From the NCBI GenBank assembly GCA_036339295.1, contig JAYZBK010000007.1, forward strand, positions 1 to 53,006: 53,006 bases of DNA. The letters run 5' to 3'. A program made the position numbers and the translations under genes. Each line of letters begins with the position of its first letter. Position 1 is the first letter of the stretch. This document shows, piece by piece, positions 6,806-15,504 of this stretch. The notes below the pieces were generated by a model. The model ran no database searches, was not told the origin of the DNA, and saw nothing but the letters and a program-made list of their open reading frames with translations. The DNA comes from GCA-002862325 sp036339295. GTDB lineage: Bacteria; Planctomycetota; Phycisphaerae; Phycisphaerales; SM1A02.

Positions 6806-9574
6806 TTGAACAAGACCCGGACAAGAGGCTTCGCCGTCTGTTCGCTCGTGGCGACCTGCCTGGTGCAGGGGACGATCGCCGATCCCCCTCGCCGGTTCGA
6901 CGATGGGATCGTCGACCGGATCGTCGATCGGACCGCCGCCCGGAGCCAGCAGCGAATCGGCGACCCGACCTCGGCCAACCTCGAGGCGGTGGCCGGCCGG
7001 ATCGTCTCCGACCGATGCAACCTGCTCGTCGTCGGCGACTCGATCGCCACCCACTTCGCCCTCGGCGAACGTGGCTCGTGGGTCACCGGCATCTGGCGGG
7101 CCTGGAAGCCCGATCGCTGGCGTGGCCGGTTCATCCCCGGCGAGCGGCACGGCGAGGCGGTGAACGGCACGGCCATCCTGAACGGCGGGCGTTCCCCCGG
7201 ATTCGATGCCCGATGCGAGCCCCTCGTCCCGAACGGGGCCGTCAATCCGGGCGAGTCGATCGACTACTTCGAGGCCGGGTGGTGGAGCCTGCTCGGCCAT
7301 CCTCACGTGACCACCGGTGATCTCGAGGATCGGCCGCTCCAGTCCGTGGACCTCCTCGGTGCCTTCGACGCTCGCGACTACTGGTCGCGGTACCGCTCCG
7401 ATCCCGACTGGGCGGTCGGGGACCTGCGAGCGACCGCGCTGCTGGTCGGCGAACCCGGCGGGCTCGAGCGGTTCGCCCTCCGGGCCAGGACCAGCGACGG
7501 CGCGTGGACGCCGACCGAGTTGGTGGACGTCTCCGACGCCCTTCCCGTCGTGCAGACGGACCTGCTCGCCGTTCCCTTCGAGTTCGGCAACGACGATCTC
7601 GGTCCCGACGGTCGGGGTTCCGTCGGATTCGAGATCCGCACCGATCCCGGGTTCGTGGAGGAGGCGGGGCGGACGTTCTTCATGCTCGGTGCGACGATCG
7701 AACGCACGGACGTCGCCGAGGGCCTGCTCCTCGGGTCGAACTCGATCGGTGGCGACACCACTCGCTCGCACCTGCCCGAAGGCGAGGTGATCGCGACCAA
7801 CGGATCACCGCTCCTCCGGTTCTACACCGACGACTATCTCGCCCGCTTCATCGAGCTTTCGGGGTGGGACACCTTCCTCGTGACGCTCGGGACGAACGAT
7901 CTCAACGCGATGCAACGCGACCCGGAGGTCGTGGTGCAGGACGTGGCGCGGGTCGTCGACCGCTATCGAGCGGCCGCGGCGGTCGCAAGGACCCGACGCC
8001 CCGATCTCCGGGAGCCGAGGTTCCTCGTCGTCTCGCCCGCCACCGCCGGTGATCAGGCCTTCGAGCCTCGATTCGAGGCGTTGGACGCCGGGCTCATGTC
8101 GCTCGCGGGCGACGACGTCGGCGTGATCAGGTTGCAACGACTGCTCCGCGACGCGATCGGCTCGTACGAGGATCATGCGGATCAGCTGCTCGTCGACGTC
8201 ACGCATCCCGGCGACGCTGGTGCGATGCTCAAGGCGGAACTGGTCTGGCGCGAACTCGAGGCGGCGGTCGGTCGAACCTCCGAGGCCGACGGCCCCTTGT
8301 GGCGGATCCCCGAGGAGGTCGCGGATCTTGCCACGCTCTCCTCGCGGATCGGGCCCGACGACGTCGTCCTCGTGGGGCCGGGCACCTACCCGGGTGGTCT
8401 CCGGATCGAGGCGCCCGGGGTCGCGATTCGCAGCAGCCACGGCCCTGAATCGACCGTCCTCGATGGTGGTGGGGTCGATCGCTGCCTGACGATCGCGAGC
8501 GTCGGCGGTGCGGGGGTCGAGGTGCGCGATCTCGCCCTCGTCCACGGTCGCGCCGTGACGGGCGGCGGACTCCTGGTGGAGTCCGGGTCGGCCCACCACC
8601 GCAACGCCCGGATCGCCGACTGCATCGCGGACGACTCCGGCGGGGCGATCGCGATGCTCGCAGGGGATCTTCGGATCGAATCCTCGGCGATCACCGCTTC
8701 GTCGGCGGGTGGGCGTGGTGGCGCGGTTTCCATCGAGGGCGGGTCCGCCGTCCTCGCCGGAGTCGTGGTCGAGGACGGCGTCGCCGGAACCGAAGGTGGC
8801 GGGATCTGGTCGTCCGTCGAGTCGATGCTGGTCGTGGAGGACGGCACCTTCCTCGGAAACCGGGCGTTCGATGGTGGTGCGATCTCGGCGGCCGGCTCGA
8901 CGTCGCTGGTCGATGTCGACTTCGTCGGGAACGCCGCATCCGGTGATGGCGGGGCCGTGCTTGCGAACGGCCCCCTCGATGCGATCGGGATCGTCTTCCA
9001 GTCGAACCGGGCCACGGGTTCCGGAGGCGCGATCCGACTGGCCCAGGTGGGCGAATCGACCATCGTGCAGGCCAGGTTCGAGGACAACATCGCGAGCGAC
9101 CGGGGAGGAGCGCTCTCCGGCACCTCCGGTGGTCGGACGTTGGTGATCGGGAGCGAGCTCCTCCTGTCCGGAGCCGGCGTGGCCGGAGGCGTGATCCACG
9201 CCGACTGCCACGACTTCGACGTCGAGTCGACGAGCGTCGAGGGCACGTCGGCCCCGACCTGCGAGCTCGCGGAGATCGTCTGCGGGGAGCTCCGCCTCTC
9301 CGGCGTGGTCCTGTGCCCCGACACGGGCGAGGCGTGCGGGACCGTCGTCGACGGCGGGGGGAACGAGGAGCCGCCGGCCTGCGACGGCATCTGCGAGGGC
9401 GACCTCAACTTCGACGGTGACGTCGACGGTGGCGACCTCGGACTGCTCTTCGCCGCGTGGGGCGACTGTCCACCCGCCTCCTTCTGCCGAGCCGACCTCG
9501 ATCGCAACGGTCGCGTGGACGGGACGGACCTCGGCCTGATGCTCTCCCTGCTTGGAGGCGGAGGCGACTGCTGA
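6806..9574 (+). CDS. Secreted SGNH hydrolase fused to beta-helix and dockerin-like repeats
   Basis: 922 residues from a TTG at 6806, five bases after a GGAGG and followed by a Sec signal (KTRTRGFAVCSLVATCLVQG). Residues about 70-490 are an SGNH esterase-type domain: block I LLVVGDSIATHF, block III LVTLGTNDLN, block V LLVDVTHPGDAGAM, all with canonical catalytic residues. Residues about 500-860 form a right-handed beta-helix with recurring GGAI/GGGI turns, as in pectate-lyase-like and Pmp-like proteins. Two dockerin-like calcium repeats end the protein (DLNFDGDVDGGDLGLLFAAW and DLDRNGRVDGTDLGLMLSLL). An extracellular carbohydrate-ester hydrolase or surface protein is inferred. The next gene, in convergent orientation, is a GH9 cellulase. 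Confidence 0.82.
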   Translation: MNKTRTRGFAVCSLVATCLVQGTIADPPRRFDDGIVDRIVDRTAARSQQRIGDPTSANLEAVAGRIVSDRCNLLVVGDSIATHFALGERGSWVTGIWRAWKPDRWRGRFIPGERHGEAVNGTAILNGGRSPGFDARCEPLVPNGAVNPGESIDYFEAGWWSLLGHPHVTTGDLEDRPLQSVDLLGAFDARDYWSRYRSDPDWAVGDLRATALLVGEPGGLERFALRARTSDGAWTPTELVDVSDALPVVQTDLLAVPFEFGNDDLGPDGRGSVGFEIRTDPGFVEEAGRTFFMLGATIERTDVAEGLLLGSNSIGGDTTRSHLPEGEVIATNGSPLLRFYTDDYLARFIELSGWDTFLVTLGTNDLNAMQRDPEVVVQDVARVVDRYRAAAAVARTRRPDLREPRFLVVSPATAGDQAFEPRFEALDAGLMSLAGDDVGVIRLQRLLRDAIGSYEDHADQLLVDVTHPGDAGAMLKAELVWRELEAAVGRTSEADGPLWRIPEEVADLATLSSRIGPDDVVLVGPGTYPGGLRIEAPGVAIRSSHGPESTVLDGGGVDRCLTIASVGGAGVEVRDLALVHGRAVTGGGLLVESGSAHHRNARIADCIADDSGGAIAMLAGDLRIESSAITASSAGGRGGAVSIEGGSAVLAGVVVEDGVAGTEGGGIWSSVESMLVVEDGTFLGNRAFDGGAISAAGSTSLVDVDFVGNAASGDGGAVLANGPLDAIGIVFQSNRATGSGGAIRLAQVGESTIVQARFEDNIASDRGGALSGTSGGRTLVIGSELLLSGAGVAGGVIHADCHDFDVESTSVEGTSAPTCELAEIVCGELRLSGVVLCPDTGEACGTVVDGGGNEEPPACDGICEGDLNFDGDVDGGDLGLLFAAWGDCPPASFCRADLDRNGRVDGTDLGLMLSLLGGGGDC

Positions 9575-9603
9575 GGTCCGGTCGCCCGCTCCACCGGGGC
9601 CGG

Positions 9604-9635
9604 GGCCTGGCCGAGCCCCCCAGCTCGACCAGGCC
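9604..9635. terminator. Hairpin between two convergent genes
   Basis: Arms GGCCTGGCCGAGC and GCTCGACCAGGCC pair with one mismatch around a six-base loop. It lies in the 75-base gap between the SGNH/beta-helix gene and the GH9 gene and could stop both; no T-tract is present. Confidence 0.5.
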
Positions 9636-9649
9636 GCCCGAGGTCCCGA

Positions 9650-12412
9650 TCAGTCGGAAACCGGCGCCCCGTTCAACAGGACCTCGATGGGGGGAACGGC
9701 GTTCCCGGATGCCTGGAATCCGATCACCACGCCTCCACCGGCCGGGATCGTGGCGTTGAACGACTCGTTCGCCACGCTGGTCGTGGCGTTCCCGGAAAGG
9801 AGCACCGCGTTCCAGACGTTGATCACGTCGTAGGGGGAATCCCACTCGACCGTCCAGCCCTCGATCGGATCGGCTCCGTCGTTCAGGATCTCCAGTTCCG
9901 CCACGAAGCCGCCGGACCACTCGTCCGAAATCCGCCATTCGTAACGAAGACCCTCGAACTGGCACTCGTCCGGGATCCCGTCGCCGTCGTCGTCGGCGGC
10001 GCCGTCGGCGATGTCGCACTGGTCGGGCACGCCGTTGCCGTCGCAGTCCGTCGACGTTCCGTCCGCGATCGCGCAGGCATCCGCGACGCCATCGGCATCG
10101 CAGTCCGCGAAGGCTTCGCAGGCATCGGGCACGCCGTTGCCGTCGCAGTCGTCGGCACCGTTCGAGATCTCGAAGGCATCGGGGATCCCGTCGCCGTCGC
10201 AGTCGGGATCGCACTCGTCCGGGCGGCCGTTCCCGTCGAGATCGGCGGCCCCGTCCGCGATGTCGTCGGCGTCGTCGATGCCGTTGTCGTTGCAGTCCCG
10301 GACGCCCTCCTCGCCGAAGACCAGCACGTCGTCGTCGTACACCGCGATCATCGCGGTCCGGACCACCGCGCCCTGGCCGAAGGGCAGGTCGGAGATCGAG
10401 GGATCGTTCGTCGGATCCCATGCGGTGGCGGGGAGGCCGGGGCGGAGTCCGATGCGGACCTGGGACTCCCGCACGGAGTCGTTGCCCTGGCCCGGGCCGA
10501 ACGAGACGCCGTCGTACGACACCTCGAAGGCATGGATGCCGTTGGACGGATCGACGGCCACCAGCGGACCGAGCGTGGCACCGTCGAGGAAGCCGCTCTC
10601 GATCAGGAGATCCTCGGGTCCGAATCCCGCGGCGATCGTCTCCGTCAGGTCGAGGAAGACGCGATAGGAGAGACCGTCGCTCCAACGGGCCGGCCAGGCG
10701 CTCCGGTTGTTGAGAAGGCACCGGATGCGGACGAAGGTCGAATCCTCCTCGATGATCGAGGCCTCCACGAACATCTCGCGACCGTAGGAGTCCTCGATCG
10801 GCGGGAAGTCGGCGTCCGGGAGGGGTGTTCCTCCGTACTCGCGGGCCATGCGAGCCATCGCCGCCGAGAATCCGGCGTTGTAGTCGCAGGCGACCTCGTT
10901 GGAGATGTAGTCGCCGCGGTCGTCGACGTAGGCGTCCGACAGATCGGGACCACCGACCAGCGCACCCCAGAGGACATGGCGATTGGGGGCGGGATCCTCG
11001 ATGTCGTTGTTCCACGAGCCGTGGGCCCCGCGGTGATGCGGATTCACCGGGGGATTCTCACCGAAGCCGCAGACGTAGCTGGATGATCGGGGGTTGTCCC
11101 CCAGCATGTAGTCGATCTGGGCCTCCCCGAAGGTCCGGTACCGGCCATCGGGATCACCGTTGAGTTCGGCATGTGCGAATGCGAGGAACGCGGTGTTCGC
11201 CGCATAGCGCAGCGAGCCCCAGGTATCGAGCCACGCGAGGCCCCCTGGCGTGTAACGGATGCCGCCGCCGGGCAGCCAGTGGTCGAGGTGTTCCTCGATC
11301 CTCGCCCGGTAGAGCGGATCGTTGGTGAGGTGATCGAGGAGGAGGGCGGTCCCGTTGATCTTGCCGTCCCACGAATGCGCCCAGTTCGGATCGGGCGCGG
11401 CCGCGGCGAAGTGGTTCTCCGCGTCCGAGAGGTAGGTGGCCTCCCCGGTCGCCCGGTGGAGCCACGTCGCGGCCCACGCCAGCTCGTCGAGGTATCCCGA
11501 CCACGAGTTGTAGAAGGGAACGACGTCGGGGATCGAGTCGACGTAGGAACCACGGTGTTCGTTCGCGAATGCGTAGAGGTCCCGAGCGTGCGCGAGACAC
11601 TCTCCGGCGTACGCGGCGTCGGTCGAGGCGAGCAGCATCGAGGTGGCTGCGAGGAACGCGGCGGCCTCGGCGGCCGGCTCGGTCCCGGGGTTGTCGGCAT
11701 CGAGCCACCAGATCCTCGGCTGGTACCCGGTCGCGATCTCGTGGATCTCCGGCGGTCCCCAGAAGGCGTGGGACGGGCCACCCTGCCCCACCTGCCCGCA
11801 GAAGACGTCGGGCTCGGGGTGGGCGGCGATGCACCAGTCCGCGTGGAATCTCAGGGCGGATTCAAGCTCGTCGAGCTGCCCCGCCCGCTCCCAGCCGTCC
11901 ATGAAGTCGATCCCGCTCCAGGCGAGGAGGGTCATCGCCGACGTGATCGGAAGGACGAAGGTGGGGGTGTCCCCGGCGTCCATGTACCGATCGAGGATCT
12001 CCGGGCCGATCGCGTACTGACCGTTCTCCTGCTCGAGTGGATCGGTGAACGCGTCTCCTCGCCAGGTCAGCCGGCCTTGGTAGGTTCCCGCACGCTGGGC
12101 GTCGTAGAAGGTGATCGCCTTCTGCAATGCCTCGGCGTAGTCGTAGGCGCCGGTGCCGGGGTCCTCGGGGCAGTCACCCCACGCGGCGAAGAGGATCCCG
12201 AGATCCGATCCCCCGACCTGTCCGTCGTCGTCGAGGTCGCTCGTGCATCTCTTGCCGCATGCACCCCAGTCGGCGAGGAGGCGTCCGAGGTCGTTGGCGT
12301 CGACGACACCGTCGAGGTCGAGGTCCGGGGGGCAGGCCGAGCCGGTCGTGGTCGCCGTCGCGACGAGGATCGAGGCGGCTGCCGTGGCTGTCGGGGAGGG
12401 GGTCATCTGCAT
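9650..12412 (-). CDS. Glycoside hydrolase family 9 cellulase, multidomain
   Basis: 920 residues. After a weak signal-like N-terminus come two dockerin-like repeats at about 28-85 (DLDLDGVVDANDLGRLLADW, DLDDDGQVGGSDLGILFAAW). The GH9 domain spans about 95-525, with the DAGD pair at D145/D148 and the catalytic acid in NEVACDYNAGF (E506). Its near-C-terminal hallmark is MLGDNPRSSSYVCGFG followed by HHRGAHG. A CBM3c-like module follows (about 545-700: MFVEASIIEEDSTFVRIRCL, LLNNRSAWPARWSDGLSYRV, WDPTN). Next come acidic calcium-binding thrombospondin-3-like repeats (about 710-815, DCDGDGIPD-type units) and a C-terminal CBM2-like module (818-920, GWTVEW, ESFNATIPAGGGVVIGF, LNGAPV). GH9-CBM3c enzymes characterised elsewhere are processive endoglucanases, so attack on cellulose or a related beta-glucan is likely. 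The ATG at 12412 follows GGAG by about nine bases. Confidence 0.93.
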   Translation of the reverse strand: MQMTPSPTATAAASILVATATTTGSACPPDLDLDGVVDANDLGRLLADWGACGKRCTSDLDDDGQVGGSDLGILFAAWGDCPEDPGTGAYDYAEALQKAITFYDAQRAGTYQGRLTWRGDAFTDPLEQENGQYAIGPEILDRYMDAGDTPTFVLPITSAMTLLAWSGIDFMDGWERAGQLDELESALRFHADWCIAAHPEPDVFCGQVGQGGPSHAFWGPPEIHEIATGYQPRIWWLDADNPGTEPAAEAAAFLAATSMLLASTDAAYAGECLAHARDLYAFANEHRGSYVDSIPDVVPFYNSWSGYLDELAWAATWLHRATGEATYLSDAENHFAAAAPDPNWAHSWDGKINGTALLLDHLTNDPLYRARIEEHLDHWLPGGGIRYTPGGLAWLDTWGSLRYAANTAFLAFAHAELNGDPDGRYRTFGEAQIDYMLGDNPRSSSYVCGFGENPPVNPHHRGAHGSWNNDIEDPAPNRHVLWGALVGGPDLSDAYVDDRGDYISNEVACDYNAGFSAAMARMAREYGGTPLPDADFPPIEDSYGREMFVEASIIEEDSTFVRIRCLLNNRSAWPARWSDGLSYRVFLDLTETIAAGFGPEDLLIESGFLDGATLGPLVAVDPSNGIHAFEVSYDGVSFGPGQGNDSVRESQVRIGLRPGLPATAWDPTNDPSISDLPFGQGAVVRTAMIAVYDDDVLVFGEEGVRDCNDNGIDDADDIADGAADLDGNGRPDECDPDCDGDGIPDAFEISNGADDCDGNGVPDACEAFADCDADGVADACAIADGTSTDCDGNGVPDQCDIADGAADDDGDGIPDECQFEGLRYEWRISDEWSGGFVAELEILNDGADPIEGWTVEWDSPYDVINVWNAVLLSGNATTSVANESFNATIPAGGGVVIGFQASGNAVPPIEVLLNGAPVSD

Positions 12413-12758
12413 CTTCGAGGGCTCCGGAGGTTGCAGGGATGTGGCGACTCTTGGGTCGAGGGGGAGATACGACCGCGAACCTCGGGTGTTTTCCCCATTT
12501 CGCGATCGGCGGCCAAAGACTCGGGCGGCGGACGCTCGTCCCCGTCGTGCAACGATCGATGACCGATCGGCAAATCGCGTGGTTGCAGGATCTTCGATCG
12601 CTCCGCGCGAGGCCCACCTCGCCGGGGATCGAGCCATCAGGAATTCTTCGTGGACGCGCGATCGACCTCGACGATCCGCGCAAGATCCGCCGGATGATGA
12701 AGTCCCGGAGGCGCCGCCCCTCGCGACCTTGGCAGGATGCGGGAGACCCGCGGTGCGG
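12413..12758. other. 346-base intergenic region, no gene seen
   Basis: This is the gap between the GH9 gene start and the end of the next minus-strand gene. I find no coding frame with a start, ribosome binding site or recognisable protein, and no clear hairpin with a T-tract. It should hold the GH9 promoter, but no convincing -35/-10 pair is visible. Confidence 0.5.
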
Positions 12759-14330
12759 CTACGGCTCGCACGTGCCCCATTGGAGGAGGACCTGGCCGAG
12801 ATCCCTGCCGTCGACCTCGCCGTCGCCGTCGATGTCGGCGATGGAGGGGAGGTCGGTGGGGCCGAGCTCCTCCAGCCACCGCCCGAGATCCCTGCCGTCG
12901 ACGAAGCCGTCCCCGTCGAAGTCGGCCGTGCAACGCGACTCCGAGATCGCATTCCAGATCAGGGAGGCGAAGCGATCGGCGCCCTGTTCGTTCGGGTGGA
13001 CACCGTCGGAGAGCAGTTCGTCCTCCCACGACTCCCACGGTCCGTGTGCACGCGCGACCATGCGATGGAGGTCGACGAACGAGACGTCCGGGTCCCGCCT
13101 CGCAAGCCACGCCAGGTGGTCCGCCCACTTGCGGAGCCATTGGCGATCGAGTTCCGCCATCGTCGAGTGGGGGCCGAGATCGAACATGGAGACGAGCAGG
13201 ATCCGGGGCCGTGGGTCGAGATCCCTCGTGGTTCGACCGGCGGCGCGGTGGACCCGCCTGATCCGGGTGAGGAGATCGTCCATCTCCACCAGCATCGACA
13301 TGTCGTCGTCCGACGCGTTGTTGGCCCCGAGCAGGACGAGGTAGACGTTCGGACGCCGGGCCGACACGACCTCCTTCAGCGCCTCGTCGTCGTAGCCGGC
13401 GCGGAACGGCTCGACCGCGTTGCCGTCCCCGTCCACCTGCATCCTCCGGCCGTTCCTCGAGTCCGCGAGCGGGTAGGCGTGGTTCTCCACCGCCCAGCCG
13501 CCGTAGCCGACGTAGGAGATGCCGAGTCCGCCCTCCCGGGTGACGTCCTCGAATCGGATGCCGCGGGCGAGGAGATGGGTGTCCGCCGGGTACGAGGAGT
13601 CCGGGTGGAACCAGGCCCCTCGAAGCGGGAAGACCGTCGGACCCGCGGGGATCTCGAGCAGGGAGGACCTCGAGAGGAGCCGCCACCGATCCGCTCGATC
13701 GGAGGCCGACGTCGTCGGGCCGAACACCGGGCTCGAGGCCGGAGACGAAGCGAGCTCCCACGACACGGGCGTCGGGGCCGGCAGCGAGAAGTACTCGAAG
13801 TGGAGCTTCATCCACCCCTCGACGCCGAACCTCTGGCGCCGATCGCGGTCACGGAATCCGCCGTGGTTCCAGGCATCGGGGTGGATGCCCGACTCGTGGA
13901 GCCTGGCGTAGGTCGGCGAGTCGACGCGGGGGTGGAGCCATCGGACCGCCGAGGTGATCCCACCGAGCACGACCTCGTCGGGTGCGTGCTGATGATGGCC
14001 GGGCACGAGCACCGCGAGTTCCTCGACGGCGCCGGTGCTGGCGAAGGAGAACCGGGACGATCCGCCGTGGGCGATCGAGGGCTGCCAGGACCGCCAGTGG
14101 CCGGGGCGCCAACGCCGGATGAAGCCGGTCTGCAGGTTGTCCGTCTTCCCGGGGTTGGTGATGCTGTCACCGATCACCAGGATCTCCGTCCGGCGATCCG
14201 CGTCGTCCAGCGAGGCGGCGATCGGCGCGAGGTCCACGCCGTCCCCCCCGAACGCGGGCGACCATGCGACCGCCGCCGCGAGCAGGCCCGCGACGCTCCA
14301 CTTCCTCCTTGTCCCGACGCCCAAGAACAT
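12759..14330 (-). CDS. Secreted SGNH hydrolase with C-terminal dockerin-like repeats
   Basis: 523 residues from the ATG at 14330, which starts a Sec signal (RRKWSVAGLLAAAVAWSPAFG). The SGNH blocks are block I EILVIGDSITNPGK, block III VYLVLLGANNASD and block V LLSDGVHPNEQGADRF, with intact Ser, Asn and Asp/His. Between blocks I and III lies a large insert (about 65-320) without a recognised domain; its order of features resembles that of the SGNH part of the protein at 6806-9574, so the two may be paralogues. Residues about 470-523 hold two dockerin-like repeats (DFDGDGFVDGRDLGRWLEEL, DIDGDGEVDGRDLGQVLLQW). The likely role is an extracellular esterase or acetylesterase acting on polysaccharide side groups. 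An in-frame TTG at 14366 is an alternative start without a ribosome binding site. Confidence 0.82.
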   Translation of the reverse strand: MFLGVGTRRKWSVAGLLAAAVAWSPAFGGDGVDLAPIAASLDDADRRTEILVIGDSITNPGKTDNLQTGFIRRWRPGHWRSWQPSIAHGGSSRFSFASTGAVEELAVLVPGHHQHAPDEVVLGGITSAVRWLHPRVDSPTYARLHESGIHPDAWNHGGFRDRDRRQRFGVEGWMKLHFEYFSLPAPTPVSWELASSPASSPVFGPTTSASDRADRWRLLSRSSLLEIPAGPTVFPLRGAWFHPDSSYPADTHLLARGIRFEDVTREGGLGISYVGYGGWAVENHAYPLADSRNGRRMQVDGDGNAVEPFRAGYDDEALKEVVSARRPNVYLVLLGANNASDDDMSMLVEMDDLLTRIRRVHRAAGRTTRDLDPRPRILLVSMFDLGPHSTMAELDRQWLRKWADHLAWLARRDPDVSFVDLHRMVARAHGPWESWEDELLSDGVHPNEQGADRFASLIWNAISESRCTADFDGDGFVDGRDLGRWLEELGPTDLPSIADIDGDGEVDGRDLGQVLLQWGTCEP

Positions 14331-14490
14331 GGCGGGGAATGATGCGCCCTCCGGGCCTCGAGGCAAGGCGAACGACCCGGTTCTCGGAGTCTGGCCATGG
14401 CTCGAATCGGGTATTTTGGCGCGAACGGCCGTCGCGGGAATCGAAGTGGCGATCCACTTTCGAGATCGACGGAAGGTGGGAGTCCTCCTG

Positions 14491-15504
14491 GTGAGTGAAG
14501 AATCGAATCAGGCCGACCTTGCGGTCGATCTCCACGACGTGCGGAAGGTCTACCGCGGCGGGGTCGAGGCCCTTCGGGGCATCAGGATGCAGGCCCGTCG
14601 CGGGGAGGTCTTCGGGCTTCTCGGTCCGAATGGCGCTGGAAAGAGCACGCTGGTCAAGATCATGCTGACGGTCGTGCGGCCCACGACCGCGAGTGGTTCG
14701 ATCCTCGGCCGTCGGGTGGGAGACAAGTCCGCCCTCGGTCGGGTCGGATACCTGCCCGAGAAGCATCGATTCCCCGAGTACCTGACCGGCCGGCAGGCGA
14801 TCGACTTCGCCGGTGCGATGTGCAACGTCGATGGACCGACCCGCCGCACCAGGACGGCCGAGCTCCTTGATCTCGTCGGGATGTCCGGCTGGGGCGACCG
14901 AAAGGTCTCGACCTACTCGAAGGGCATGATGCAGCGGGTCGGGATCGCGGCCGCGATGGTCAACGAACCGGATCTCGTGGTCCTCGACGAACCGACGGAC
15001 GGAGTCGACCCGGTGGGACGACGGGACATCCGGGACGTGCTGGAGCGGATTCGCGACCGGGGAACGTGCGTCTTCCTGAACAGCCATCTCCTCAGCGAGC
15101 TCGAGATGGTGTGCGACCGGGTCGCGATCCTCGTGCAGGGACAGGTCGCGGCGCAGGGAACCATCGAGGAGCTCACGAAGGACAGCCGCCGGTACGAGCT
15201 CACGATCCGAGGGGCGGCCCCGGCCTGGAGCGAGGAATTCGATCTTCGGTGCGTCGCGGCCGAGGAGGGCACCACGCTCGTCCTCCCCGGTTCCGATCCC
15301 GACCGGGCGCAGTCGCTCATCGATCGACTTCGTGCGGAGGGCCGCACCATCCTCGCCGTCCAGCCGCGGCGCGAGTCGCTCGAGGACCTCTTCCTCCGGT
15401 TCGTGAAGGATCCCGAGACCGGGAAGGCGAGGCCTCCCGGCGCGGCGAGATCGGCCCCCCCGACCACGGTCTCGTCCGGTGATTCGACGGGAGGTGCGGC
15501 TTGA
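14491..15504 (+). CDS. ABC-2 type exporter, ATP-binding subunit
   Basis: 337 residues from a GTG at 14491. Walker A is GLLGPNGAGKSTL, the Q-loop region follows VGYLPEKHRFPEYLTG, the signature is YSKGMMQR, and Walker B is DLVVLDEPTDGVDPVGRRD with the H-switch in FLNSHLLSELE. The C-terminal ~100 residues are the regulatory tail common in DrrA/CcmA-type exporter ATPases, ending in a disordered stretch. It energises the permease encoded next: its stop overlaps the permease start in TTGA. The substrate is unknown. A further in-frame start upstream is possible, but homology begins at residue 10. Confidence 0.92.
   Translation: MSEESNQADLAVDLHDVRKVYRGGVEALRGIRMQARRGEVFGLLGPNGAGKSTLVKIMLTVVRPTTASGSILGRRVGDKSALGRVGYLPEKHRFPEYLTGRQAIDFAGAMCNVDGPTRRTRTAELLDLVGMSGWGDRKVSTYSKGMMQRVGIAAAMVNEPDLVVLDEPTDGVDPVGRRDIRDVLERIRDRGTCVFLNSHLLSELEMVCDRVAILVQGQVAAQGTIEELTKDSRRYELTIRGAAPAWSEEFDLRCVAAEEGTTLVLPGSDPDRAQSLIDRLRAEGRTILAVQPRRESLEDLFLRFVKDPETGKARPPGAARSAPPTTVSSGDSTGGAA

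Noticed and set aside
4405..7320. A 971-codon open plus-strand frame opposite ubiD, and similar long frames elsewhere (for example 266-2254 and 11171-12562)
   Set aside because: They are antisense to genes with clear family motifs, are Arg/Pro/Ala-rich without domains, and arise from the high GC content, which makes stop codons rare.
12413..12758. A small gene in the gap before the GH9 gene
   Set aside because: Open frames there have no ribosome binding site, no recognisable protein and extend from shadows of the neighbouring genes.
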